Shown piece by piece: positions 24,448-31,887 of a stretch of 64,000 nucleotides of DNA; the first letter of the stretch is position 1; every line of letters begins with the position of its first letter. The notes below the pieces were generated by a model. The model made no database searches. It saw only the letters and a program-made list of their open reading frames with translations, and was not told where the DNA came from. This stretch comes from Chitinophaga filiformis. GTDB taxonomy: Bacteria; Bacteroidota; Bacteroidia; Chitinophagales; Chitinophagaceae. A program made the translations under genes and the position numbers. The stretch lies in assembly GCF_023100805.1 (NCBI RefSeq), contig NZ_CP095855.1, positions 930,001 to 994,000 on the forward strand, given 5' to 3'.

Positions 24448-24816
24448 ATGCCCAAGGTGAAAGTAACAAACGGGGACCAGTTACAGAAGGAGATAAACCG
24501 GCTGAAAAAACGCTCCCGTGCACTGGAAAATGAGTTAGGAGAGAGGATTCATTATTTCAAAGGGAACTACGGGAAAATGGCATTGAACTCTGTGCTTCCC
24601 GGCAGCGCTAAACATGGCGCCATGCTGGGCATGGCTGGGCGTATTGCGAAGATCGCCTGGCAGAGCGGCAAATTCAAGTCCTTTACCACCAGTGCCCTGA
24701 TGACAGCTTTAGAGTTTGCCGGAGTGCGGATGGGTATGAATCTCTTTGACAAGTTCCGCAAAAGCCGCAGCAAGAAGAAAAAGGCAAAAGCTGCGGCCGA
24801 AAAAGAAGAAGAATAA
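24448..24816 (+). CDS. Small basic protein, third gene of a YqjDEK-like trio
   Basis: A 122-residue protein I do not assign to a named family. It has an N-terminal coiled-coil-like stretch (LQKEINRLKKRSRALENELGER), a glycine-containing hydrophobic middle (GAMLGMAGRIAKIAW and FTTSALMTALEFAGVRMGMNLF) and a lysine-rich end (KSRSKKKKAKAAAEK). The layout and gene order recall E. coli YqjK. Its stop lies seven bases before the convergent radical SAM gene's stop. Function unknown. Confidence 0.75.
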   Translation: MPKVKVTNGDQLQKEINRLKKRSRALENELGERIHYFKGNYGKMALNSVLPGSAKHGAMLGMAGRIAKIAWQSGKFKSFTTSALMTALEFAGVRMGMNLFDKFRKSRSKKKKAKAAAEKEEE

Positions 24817-24823
24817 AGGCTTG

Positions 24824-25849
24824 TTATCCCCAAACCTTTGTACCCTCGCTGCAGTTAGCACAGATGTCAATATTCTTACGGCCCTGCTGGATCTGCGTCC
24901 TGAACCGGATATACTTATCGTTATGCCACAATTCCTTCAGTGATTCCTGTTTGAGGTCGCCCAGTTTATGCTGAGCATCTTTATCGAAGCAGCATGGCAC
25001 CACCAGCCCGTCCCAGGTAATTACCGGGGAATGCCATAAACGCCAGCAGTGATTCCCCATTTTATTCTTGATCTTATAGGTACCGTCATCATTCTTGTGA
25101 TAACGGCTGTATTTATCAATGGTCGGGATCAGGCGGTTGCCCTCTTCATAATCGTATACCTGCGCCGTCTTAAAGCGAACTTCATCCACACCGATCTCTT
25201 TTGCCAGTTGCTTTATATCCTCAATTTGATGCTCATTCGGCTTTACTACCAGGAACTGGAAGAAGACGAAGGGCGTTTTTGAGTTCAGTTCTTTTTTCCA
25301 TTTTACGATATTCTTCGCCCCCTGTATCACTTTCTCCAGGTTACCGCCTACCCGGTACTGCGTATATACGTCCTGTGTTGTACCATCTATTGAGATGATC
25401 AGCCTGTCCAAACCGCTTTCCACGGTTTTGCGGGCATTCTCATCAGTGAGGTAATGGGCATTGGTGGAAGTAGCGGTATAGATGCCTTTTGCATGCGCAT
25501 ATTTGACCATCTCCAGGAAACCCGGGTTCAGGAAGGGTTCTCCCTGGAAATAAAATATCAGGTACAGGAGTTCTTTATAGATCTCATCGATCGTTTTCCT
25601 GAAGAAATCCTGCTGCAGCATGCCGGTGGGGCGGGTGAAGGCCCTTAATCCGCTGGGGCATTCAGGGCACCTCAGGTTGCAGGATGTTGTTGGCTCGAAA
25701 GATACCGAAATGGGGTAACCCCATTGAATAGGTTTCCCTGTCCATTTGCTTACAAAATAGCTGCTCAACACCTTGGCGGCGTTCCAGCCACGCCGTAGCG
25801 TAAACTTGGACATCAGGTTGAGGGTATCGTTTAAATTGAAATCAGGCAT
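24824..25849 (-). CDS. Radical SAM/SPASM domain protein
   Basis: A 341-residue iron-sulfur enzyme. The CxxxCxxC motif that binds the SAM-reducing cluster is seen as CNLRCPEC near residues 56-63, and the C-terminal SPASM region holds the auxiliary-cluster cysteines in HCWR, PCCFDKDAQHK and DICANCSEG. I use the ATG at 25849 because a longer frame reaching 26140 would read through the promoter and start of the divergent GH25 gene and adds residues without family character. The protein belongs to the large group that matures peptides or modifies glycans and lipids; no precursor peptide or partner is evident next to it, so the substrate is unknown. Confidence 0.85.
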   Translation of the reverse strand: MPDFNLNDTLNLMSKFTLRRGWNAAKVLSSYFVSKWTGKPIQWGYPISVSFEPTTSCNLRCPECPSGLRAFTRPTGMLQQDFFRKTIDEIYKELLYLIFYFQGEPFLNPGFLEMVKYAHAKGIYTATSTNAHYLTDENARKTVESGLDRLIISIDGTTQDVYTQYRVGGNLEKVIQGAKNIVKWKKELNSKTPFVFFQFLVVKPNEHQIEDIKQLAKEIGVDEVRFKTAQVYDYEEGNRLIPTIDKYSRYHKNDDGTYKIKNKMGNHCWRLWHSPVITWDGLVVPCCFDKDAQHKLGDLKQESLKELWHNDKYIRFRTQIQQGRKNIDICANCSEGTKVWG

Positions 25850-25994
25850 AACAACATCACTTATTGTTGTAAAATTAAGATATCTATGCCGGTTATGTAT
25901 AATAATAATTATACTTGCTGTGAAATTGGGAATGAGATTGAAAATGTGAGCATTAAATGCCATCACGCTAATCCGAAAGCCGAATAAATAAAAA

Positions 25995-26762
25995 GTGCCA
26001 AAACTCCGAATCAAGAAATCCAGGCGTTTAGTTTTCGCCCTGTTATTCCTCCTATGTGCGACATTTGGAGCGTGGCTGTGGTGGCGGGAAAGAGAGGAAG
26101 CGCTGAATTTTGTCAGGTATGAAGAATTTGGGATCGACATGCCGGTTAACTATTCCATCCACGGGATCGACGTATCGAAATTCCAGAAGAATATCAACTG
26201 GGCGGCGGTGGAACAGATGCAGGTAGACCGTATCCATATCTCCTTTGCATTTATTAAGGCAACCGAGGGGATCACCCGTCAGGATGCCTTATTTAAGCAG
26301 AACTGGCAGAAAGCCAAAAAAGCCGGTATTGTCAGGGGGGCCTACCATTTCTTCTATTCCACGCGCGACCCCCTGAAGCAGGTGATCAATTTCCAGAACG
26401 TCGTACAGCTTGAATCAGGCGATCTGCCGCCGGTGCTGGATATAGAAGTACATAACAATCAACCTCCGGCGGTGATCAGGTCTACTGCCAGGATATGGCT
26501 GGAAGAGATGGAAAAGGCCTACGGGGTGAAGCCGATCATTTATACCAACATGCACTTCTACGAAACATATCTTGGAGAGGAATTTGACCGTTATCCCTTG
26601 TGGGTAGCCCACTATTATCAGAAAGAGCGGCCATCTACACAGCGTCACTGGTTATTCTGGCAGCATAGCGATATAGGACGGGTGAATGGGATCTCTACCA
26701 CGGTCGACTTCAACGTTTTCAGGGGAGATAGCCTGGCGCTTCGTAAATTATGCCTTCCTTAA
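25995..26762 (+). CDS. GH25 family lysozyme (muramidase)
   Basis: Cleaves the peptidoglycan glycan backbone. The 255-residue protein starts at a GTG; an in-frame TAA lies two codons upstream and there is no ATG before the conserved domain. A basic N-terminus with one membrane span (LVFALLFLLCATFGAWLWW) anchors it to the inner membrane facing the periplasm. The GH25 motifs are GIDVSKFQ, FAFIKATEG, GAYHFF, DIEV (catalytic Asp/Glu) and FWQHS. The next small membrane protein begins 14 bases later, so the pair is probably co-expressed. Confidence 0.92.
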   Translation: MPKLRIKKSRRLVFALLFLLCATFGAWLWWREREEALNFVRYEEFGIDMPVNYSIHGIDVSKFQKNINWAAVEQMQVDRIHISFAFIKATEGITRQDALFKQNWQKAKKAGIVRGAYHFFYSTRDPLKQVINFQNVVQLESGDLPPVLDIEVHNNQPPAVIRSTARIWLEEMEKAYGVKPIIYTNMHFYETYLGEEFDRYPLWVAHYYQKERPSTQRHWLFWQHSDIGRVNGISTTVDFNVFRGDSLALRKLCLP

Positions 26763-26776
26763 CACAACACATTCAT

Positions 26777-27055
26777 ATGGAAAATCAGGAACCACAGCAG
26801 GACAGGAAGGAACCTTTCGATATGAGGATCGTGCACTATTTTGTCCGGATCATGCGGACGGTGTTCCTGGGTTTTTTCTGGATGCTGGTGAATGTATTTC
26901 TGGGTTTGTACCTGGGGTTTGCAGTACCGGAAGAATCCACCCGGGGCAGGATGATCTTCTTTTACATTTTTCTGGTGCTTTCACTGGCGGGATACCTGTT
27001 CATCGTCAGGAAAATGTGGAGGAATAACGGGCATGTGCAGGATAACTATGAATAA
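26777..27055 (+). CDS. Small two-span membrane protein
   Basis: From the ATG at 26777 the protein has 92 residues; an ATG nine codons earlier would overlap the end of the lysozyme gene. A polar N-terminus is followed by two hydrophobic segments (about residues 25-50 and 55-75) and a charged tail. I do not recognise the family. It starts 14 bases after the GH25 gene, suggesting a link to cell-wall remodelling. Confidence 0.7.
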   Translation: MENQEPQQDRKEPFDMRIVHYFVRIMRTVFLGFFWMLVNVFLGLYLGFAVPEESTRGRMIFFYIFLVLSLAGYLFIVRKMWRNNGHVQDNYE

Positions 27056-27129
27056 AAAAAGAAGTGATCAATTATAGCAAAACACTTACAGGCTTTTGGC
27101 CCATACGGGTAACATATAATTGATCACTT
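27053..27129 (-). terminator. Terminator of the CsbD-like gene with 15-bp perfect stem
   Basis: Arms 27062-27076 and 27115-27129 are perfect 15-bp complements (core TGATCAATTA/TAATTGATCA) around a 38-base loop. Read on the minus strand the hairpin is followed by a seven-T run (27053-27059), so it ends the CsbD-like transcript. The T-run overlaps the stop codon of the plus-strand gene. Confidence 0.65.
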
Positions 27130-27136
27130 TACGAAC

Positions 27137-27349
27137 CTACAGCAATGTGGACTGCTGCAAATATGCTTGTTGCATACCTTTGATTATGCGGGCAACATCT
27201 TCCTGCGACTTGCCGGTTTTCCGTCCAAGCCTGCTATACAGCTCCCTCTCTTTACCTCTTTCAAACACTAAATCTTCATCTGAAAGTTGACTGAACCGCT
27301 GCTTTAGCAGTTTCTTCAGTACCGACCACTGGTAATCCCGGATGTTCAT
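27137..27349 (-). CDS. CsbD-like stress protein
   Basis: From the ATG at 27349 the protein has 70 residues. The WSVLKKLLKQRFSQLSDEDLVF core followed by GKERELYSRLGRKTGKSQEDV matches the CsbD-like family of small general-stress proteins, which in Bacteroidota are often of this size. It has its own terminator and stands alone. The role is inferred from the family. Confidence 0.75.
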   Translation of the reverse strand: MNIRDYQWSVLKKLLKQRFSQLSDEDLVFERGKERELYSRLGRKTGKSQEDVARIIKGMQQAYLQQSTLL

Positions 27350-27573
27350 AGTAGCATATTTATTTGTTATAGAATTTATATTGTAGATATCCAAGTTGCC
27401 AATTTCGATTTACGTCCGTGTTTCTCGTTAGGGTAACTGTACACTATTGCTGAGGTATAACTATCATGGTTATCAACACGGCTGGATGATATAATGTTCA
27501 ATATTTATGCCATTAGCAGGCACATAAAAGTTAAAACAATGTTAGTGTTTCCAGGCGCTATTCCTTTGCAGTA

Positions 27574-27825
27574 TTGAGTTTGGACAAACTAAATTACAAT
27601 ATTGTTAATGGGCCGGCTGCTAAAAAAGTGCTAAAACGTACCGAACGGGGCAAAGCTGCAATCTATTGCATCGGCCCCGGCCAATATTGCTTTGTGGAAA
27701 CTGCTTCACATCCTTTACAACGGTTTGGGGCGCCCGGTGTGGAATGCTTTACTCATTACTGCCGTGTAATGCGTAATTGGCAAGGATTTACCTCATGGAA
27801 CAGACTTTGCAAGTATTATAATTGA
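27574..27825 (+). CDS. Doubtful small open frame
   Basis: An 83-codon frame that would start at TTG (27574). No family is recognised and it has several cysteines and no clear domain. It ends 33 bases before the ATG at 27859. I list it only because both could be co-transcribed to the terminator at 28159-28187. Confidence 0.2.
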   Translation: MSLDKLNYNIVNGPAAKKVLKRTERGKAAIYCIGPGQYCFVETASHPLQRFGAPGVECFTHYCRVMRNWQGFTSWNRLCKYYN

Positions 27826-27858
27826 AGATGACACGATAACAACTAAAAACGGAAAGTT

Positions 27859-28053
27859 ATGCTAAGTGAAAAGGAATCTGAAAAGGATAAAAAATCTTCG
27901 GAAAATTATGCGCAGAGAGAACAGCATCCCGTTGAAATTTTAAAAACAGACAAAGCAGAACATAATAACAATAGCAATCCGCTGCATGCAGACCTTTCGG
28001 AAGAGCCCGAAAAAGAAAATGCAACGGTGCGCGATCAGGATACTGAAAACTAA
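27859..28053 (+). CDS. Small acidic low-complexity protein
   Basis: A 64-residue, highly charged protein rich in Glu, Lys, Asp and Asn, without hydrophobic core. Such proteins are common in Bacteroidota and probably disordered. A good plus-strand terminator lies 106 bases downstream (28159-28187), which supports transcription of this locus. Function unknown. Confidence 0.5.
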   Translation: MLSEKESEKDKKSSENYAQREQHPVEILKTDKAEHNNNSNPLHADLSEEPEKENATVRDQDTEN

Positions 28054-28158
28054 ATCGTTACCATAGTTTATTGATTGACCTCTTAATGTAATATGGTATT
28101 TCCTACGGAGGAAAAACGATTAGTAACATTCTTCTTTAATGTTGTGGTGTATAGCAGG

Positions 28159-28187
28159 CCGTCCCATTCATGGGATGGTTTTTTTTT
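28159..28187 (+). terminator. Terminator of the small-gene transcript
   Basis: CCGTCCCA pairs with TGGGATGG (one G-U) around TTCA, followed by nine Ts. The T-run overlaps the stop codon of the convergent SnoaL-like gene. Confidence 0.8.
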
Positions 28188-28608
28188 AGCTACTATGGTC
28201 AGCGATGATCTTCCAGCTGCCCTTAATACGTTTAATGATCAGCGAGAAATGCCCCTGCAGGTCGCCCACCGTTCTTTGCAGGTGCCATTTACCTACTACA
28301 AAATACACATCTGAAGCCAGGGGCTTCATTTCCAATATATTGAACGCCAGTTTGCCCATGGCTGTTGTGTCAGGATAAGATTTTCTGTAATTATCTAACG
28401 TAGCCTGCCAGCCATAGGTGGGACCCTTCCTGCCAATAAATATCAGGGAATCGGACTGCCAGTAAGTTGTCATAAAGGCGTCCAGGTTGCCCTGGTTCCA
28501 GGAAGCAGTCTGTTTCGCCAGCAAAGCCTTGATGGCAGACTGGGGCTGTTGGGCACGTATGGCCGTAAACGGAGCGGCCAAGAGGATAAGGAACAATAAT
28601 AAACGCAT
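28186..28608 (-). CDS. Secreted SnoaL-like/NTF2-fold protein (DUF4440 type)
   Basis: From the ATG at 28608 the protein has 140 residues. It begins MRLLLFLILLAAPFTAIRAQ, a clear signal peptide, so an in-frame ATG 45 bases upstream is unlikely. The mature part (AIKALLAKQTASWNQGNLDAF; MTTYWQSDSLIFIG; GSWKIIADHSS) is the classic NTF2-like fold of DUF4440/SnoaL proteins, which vary widely in activity. It converges on a small-gene terminator and diverges from kdnA. Confidence 0.85.
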   Translation of the reverse strand: MRLLLFLILLAAPFTAIRAQQPQSAIKALLAKQTASWNQGNLDAFMTTYWQSDSLIFIGRKGPTYGWQATLDNYRKSYPDTTAMGKLAFNILEMKPLASDVYFVVGKWHLQRTVGDLQGHFSLIIKRIKGSWKIIADHSS

Positions 28609-28636
28609 GGTAATTTTTAGTAAAAGATAAACAGTT

Positions 28637-28672
28637 TTTGCGATGCAGGGCAATCCGATTATACTACCTTTG
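28637..28672 (+). promoter_or_regulatory. Promoter of the kdnA-kdsB-kdnB operon
   Basis: TACCTTTG at 28665-28672 is an exact -7 consensus and TTTG at 28637-28640 an exact -33 element; the 24-base spacer is slightly long. The kdnA ATG lies 17 bases past the -7 element. Confidence 0.5.
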
Positions 28673-28688
28673 CAAAAATCAATAACTT

Positions 28689-29879
28689 ATGCCCGGATAT
28701 GAATTTTTTGGCCCGGAAGAACGCAAAGAGATAAATGATGTACTGGAAACAGGCATTTTTATGCGTTATGGCTTTGATGGTCCCCGTAAAGGTATCTGGA
28801 AAGCTAAAGAGCTGGAACAGGCCATTTCTGAAAAACTGAACGTAGCCCACACCCAACTGGTATCCAGTGGTACTGCCGCCCTCACAACAGTTATGGCTGC
28901 ATTGGGAATTGGCGCCGGGGATGAGGTGATCATGCCGACATTCACATTTGTGGCCAGCTTTGAGTGTATCTTTTCCGTAGGGGCAACTCCCGTCCTGGTA
29001 GATGTGGATGACACCCTGACGCTGGATCCTAAAGCAGTGGAAGCCGCCATTACCCCCCGTACCAAAGCGGTGATGCCTGTACATATGTGCGGCGCCATGG
29101 CCGACCTGGATGCGCTGAAGGCTATCTGTGACAAACACAACCTGATCTTACTGGAAGATGCCTGCCAGTCCTTTGGCGGCAGTTATAAAGGCAAAGCGCT
29201 GGGAACCATCGGTCATGCCGGTGCCTTCTCTTTCGACTTTGTAAAAACAATTACCTGTGCGGAAGGTGGCGCTATCGTAACAAACGATAGGGACATTTAT
29301 ATTAAATGTGACGGATATTCCGACCATGGTCACGACCACCTGGGCGTAGACCGGGGCGCTGACCTGCACCCGTTTATCGGGTATAACTACCGTATTTCCG
29401 AACTGCATGCTGCCGTGGGCCTTGCCCAGATACGCAAGCTGGATACTTTCCTGAGCATCCACCGGAAAACAAAAAAGATCTTCAAGGATGCCCTGGCAAC
29501 TGTACCGGGTGTAACCTTCCGCCGCCTGCCTGATGCAGATGGCGACAGCGCTACCTTCCTGGCCTTTTTCCTGCCGGAAGAAAAACAGGCAAGAGCTGCA
29601 GCTGCAGCAATGAAAGCTGCCGGTTTGCCTGCCTTCTACTGGTATGATAACAACTGGCACTATATCCGCAACTGGGAACACTTCAAGCAAAGCACCGTGC
29701 TTTCCCGCTTCGCTCCCGGATTGCAGCAGGCAATGGAATTGTACAAGGTGAAACAGTTCCCCGTGTCAGACGCTATTATGAGCCGCTGTATCTGTACGCC
29801 TATTAACCTGAGCTGGAGCGACGAGGAAGTACAGCAGCGTGCTGAGAAATTGGTGAACGCAGTAAAGAGCGCCCTATAA
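28689..29879 (+). CDS. kdnA: 8-amino-3,8-dideoxy-Kdo synthase (KdnA), DegT/DnrJ aminotransferase
   Basis: KdnA converts 8-oxidised Kdo and glutamate to 8-amino-3,8-dideoxy-D-manno-octulosonate (Kdo8N), a lipopolysaccharide core sugar first described in Shewanella. The 396-residue protein is a DegT/DnrJ/EryC1/StrS aminotransferase with the PLP lysine in SFDFVKTITCAEGG (Lys186). It starts MPGYEFFGPEERKEINDVLE, close to Shewanella KdnA from memory. The order kdnA, kdsB, kdnB (gaps 9 and 23 bases) matches the Kdo8N cluster, and KdnB is the oxidase that makes its substrate. A DegT enzyme for another sugar is possible but the neighbours make Kdo8N much more likely. Confidence 0.88.
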   Translation: MPGYEFFGPEERKEINDVLETGIFMRYGFDGPRKGIWKAKELEQAISEKLNVAHTQLVSSGTAALTTVMAALGIGAGDEVIMPTFTFVASFECIFSVGATPVLVDVDDTLTLDPKAVEAAITPRTKAVMPVHMCGAMADLDALKAICDKHNLILLEDACQSFGGSYKGKALGTIGHAGAFSFDFVKTITCAEGGAIVTNDRDIYIKCDGYSDHGHDHLGVDRGADLHPFIGYNYRISELHAAVGLAQIRKLDTFLSIHRKTKKIFKDALATVPGVTFRRLPDADGDSATFLAFFLPEEKQARAAAAAMKAAGLPAFYWYDNNWHYIRNWEHFKQSTVLSRFAPGLQQAMELYKVKQFPVSDAIMSRCICTPINLSWSDEEVQQRAEKLVNAVKSAL

Positions 29880-29888
29880 AAGATAAGC

Positions 29889-30617
29889 ATGAAGAAAGTA
29901 GCCTTGATTCCCGCCCGTTATGGGGCTACCCGTTTCCCGGGTAAACTGATGGCTAGGCTGGGAGGTAAATCCGTTATTCTGCGTACATACGAAAGTACCG
30001 TGAACACCGGGGTGTTTGACGAGGTAATGGTGGTGTGCGACAGTGAGGTCATTTACAATGAAATTGTCAGTAACGGCGGTAAAGCTGTCATGAGCAAAAA
30101 GGAACATGAATGCGGTACCGATCGTATAGCGGAAGCTATTGAAGACCGTGCAGATGTTGATATTGTTGTAAATGTACAGGGAGATGAGCCTTTTACGCAG
30201 AAGGAACCGCTGGAAAAGTTGCTGAAAGTATTTGAAGGAGAAGAAGGTAAACAGGTACAGGTGGCCTCCCTGATGCAGGTACTGAAAGACCAGAAATCCA
30301 TCGAAGACCCGAACTACGTGAAAGTGGCGGTGGATAAAAAGTTCAATGCCCTCTTCTTTTCCCGCGCTGTGATCCCTTACCCGCGCGACAAAAATGTCCA
30401 GACCGTATATTATGAGCACATCGGCATCTATGCATTCCGCAGGCAGACGCTGATGGACTTTACCAAAATGCCGGTAAGTCCGCTGGAAGCTGCAGAGAAA
30501 ATAGAATGCCTGCGCTACCTGGAGAATGGTATTCCCATGAAAATGGTAGTGACAGAATATATGGGTGTGGAGATAGATACGCCGGAGGACCTGCTGAAGG
30601 CGGAAAAATTACTGTAA
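29889..30617 (+). CDS. kdsB: 3-deoxy-manno-octulosonate cytidylyltransferase (CMP-Kdo/Kdo8N synthetase)
   Basis: Activates Kdo or Kdo8N with CTP for transfer to lipid A. The 242-residue protein has the signature [15 protein letters not shown], the substrate motif CGTDRIAEA (with Cys-Gly-Thr-Asp) and NVQGDEPF. Lodged between kdnA and kdnB, it is probably the cytidylyltransferase that accepts Kdo8N. It begins nine bases after kdnA, so the operon is tightly linked. Confidence 0.95.
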   Translation: MKKVALIPARYGATRFPGKLMARLGGKSVILRTYESTVNTGVFDEVMVVCDSEVIYNEIVSNGGKAVMSKKEHECGTDRIAEAIEDRADVDIVVNVQGDEPFTQKEPLEKLLKVFEGEEGKQVQVASLMQVLKDQKSIEDPNYVKVAVDKKFNALFFSRAVIPYPRDKNVQTVYYEHIGIYAFRRQTLMDFTKMPVSPLEAAEKIECLRYLENGIPMKMVVTEYMGVEIDTPEDLLKAEKLL

Positions 30618-30640
30618 TACTAAATCATTAAACGACTGAG

Positions 30641-31717
30641 ATGAAATTCAGGAACTTTAAAATGGTCGATTATGTAGTGTTTGGCCGTGGTGCGTTTGAC
30701 CAGCTTGATGAAATACTGGCTCCCCGCCGTAAGGGCGATGCGCCAATGATATTCTTTGTAGACTATTTCTTCCAGGGTAATGAGGCTTTTGCTAAACGTA
30801 TTCCCCTGAGAGGTAAAGATAAGATCGTGTACATTGATGTTACTGACGAGCCGAAGACCAAATATGTGGATAAAGTACGGGACGAACTGAAAGCGGAGTT
30901 TGGCGAGGTAAGCGGCATCATTGGTATTGGCGGTGGTTCTGTAATGGATATGGCCAAGGCGGTATCCCTGATGATGAAAAATCCTGGTTCTTCTGCTGAT
31001 TACCAGGGCTGGGACCTCGTAAAGGTAGCTGGTGTGTATAAGGTGGGTATCCCCACACTCTCCGGTACAGGCGCAGAAGTAAGCCGTACCTGCGTATTGA
31101 CCGGACCGACCCGTAAGCTGGGTATGAACTCCGACTTTACACCATTTGACCAGATCGTACTGGACCCCGACCTGATAAAGGGCGTACCGGTGAACCAGCA
31201 GTTTTATACAGCGATGGATTGCTATATCCACTGTATCGAATCCCTGCAGGGTACCTACCTGAATGCCTTCAGCCGTTCTTACGGAGAAGAAGCGCTACGT
31301 CTCTGCCAGGAGATCTTCCTGGAGAAAAACACCTGGGACGATGATGCTGACGAGAAACTGATGATGGCGTCTTATGCAGGTGGTATGAGTATTGCCTATT
31401 CACAGGTGGGCGTGGCACATGCTGTAAGTTATGGCCTGTCATACCTGCTGGGTACGAAACATGGTATCGGCAACTGTATCGTGTTTGATAAACTGGAAGA
31501 GTTTTACCCCGAAGGCGTGAAGGAATTCAAGCAGATGGTGAAGAAGCATAATATCGACATCCCGCAGGGTATTACGAAAGGTCTGTCTGACGAGCAGTTC
31601 AATGCGATGATAGACGTATCGCTGGGAATGGCGCCCCTGTGGGAAAATGCACTGGGTAAGAACTGGAAAGAGCAGATGACGCGCGAACGCCTCCGTGCTT
31701 TGTACGAGCAGTTATAA
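30641..31717 (+). CDS. kdnB: 3-deoxy-alpha-D-manno-octulosonate 8-oxidase (KdnB), iron-containing alcohol dehydrogenase
   Basis: KdnB oxidises the C8 hydroxyl of Kdo, giving the substrate that KdnA aminates. The 358-residue protein is of the group III metal-dependent alcohol dehydrogenase family: GGGSVMDMAKAVS binds NAD, STLSGTGAEVSRT is the conserved middle and VAHAVSYGLSYLLGTKHG carries the metal histidines. Alone it would be an ordinary Fe-ADH; its place after kdnA and kdsB identifies it. It is followed by two tandem hairpins that close the operon. Confidence 0.87.
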   Translation: MKFRNFKMVDYVVFGRGAFDQLDEILAPRRKGDAPMIFFVDYFFQGNEAFAKRIPLRGKDKIVYIDVTDEPKTKYVDKVRDELKAEFGEVSGIIGIGGGSVMDMAKAVSLMMKNPGSSADYQGWDLVKVAGVYKVGIPTLSGTGAEVSRTCVLTGPTRKLGMNSDFTPFDQIVLDPDLIKGVPVNQQFYTAMDCYIHCIESLQGTYLNAFSRSYGEEALRLCQEIFLEKNTWDDDADEKLMMASYAGGMSIAYSQVGVAHAVSYGLSYLLGTKHGIGNCIVFDKLEEFYPEGVKEFKQMVKKHNIDIPQGITKGLSDEQFNAMIDVSLGMAPLWENALGKNWKEQMTRERLRALYEQL

Positions 31718-31741
31718 TACCGGAGACATCATTTATAATAA

Positions 31742-31819
31742 AAGAGGCCAATCATTTCACCTCGCTTCCAAAAGCCTGATTTTTGGAGGTAAGCGAGGCG
31801 AATTGATTGGCCTCTTTTT
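31742..31819 (+). terminator. Very long hairpin closing the kdn operon
   Basis: AAGAGGCCAATCA at the left end pairs with TGATTGGCCTCTT at the right end and an inner stem (CCTCGCTT/AAGCGAGG, CCAAAA/TTTTGG) continues towards the middle, giving an almost complete stem of about 33 bases. It is followed by five Ts. Unusually long for a simple terminator. Confidence 0.7.
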
Positions 31820-31823
31820 GAAA

Positions 31824-31859
31824 TGCCCCCAAAAGTGTCTGACTTTTGGGGACATTTTT
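31824..31859. terminator. Second tandem terminator, bidirectional
   Basis: CCCCAAAAGT pairs perfectly with ACTTTTGGGG around a five-base loop, and T-run TTTTT follows at 31855. It separates the kdn operon from the convergent MFS gene whose stop is at 31888. Confidence 0.75.
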
Positions 31860-31887
31860 ATTCATGATGCCGCCTTTCTTTATAAGC

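Noticed and set aside
25850..26140. N-terminal extension of the radical SAM gene
   Set aside because: It would run across the divergent lysozyme start and adds residues with no family similarity; the ATG at 25849 precedes a plausible N-terminus.
23964..26762. Prophage remnant, suggested by holin-family proteins and a lysozyme
   Set aside because: The two holin-family genes (23964, 36251) belong to chromosomal families, GH25 is membrane-anchored, and no capsid, terminase, tail or integrase gene is present.
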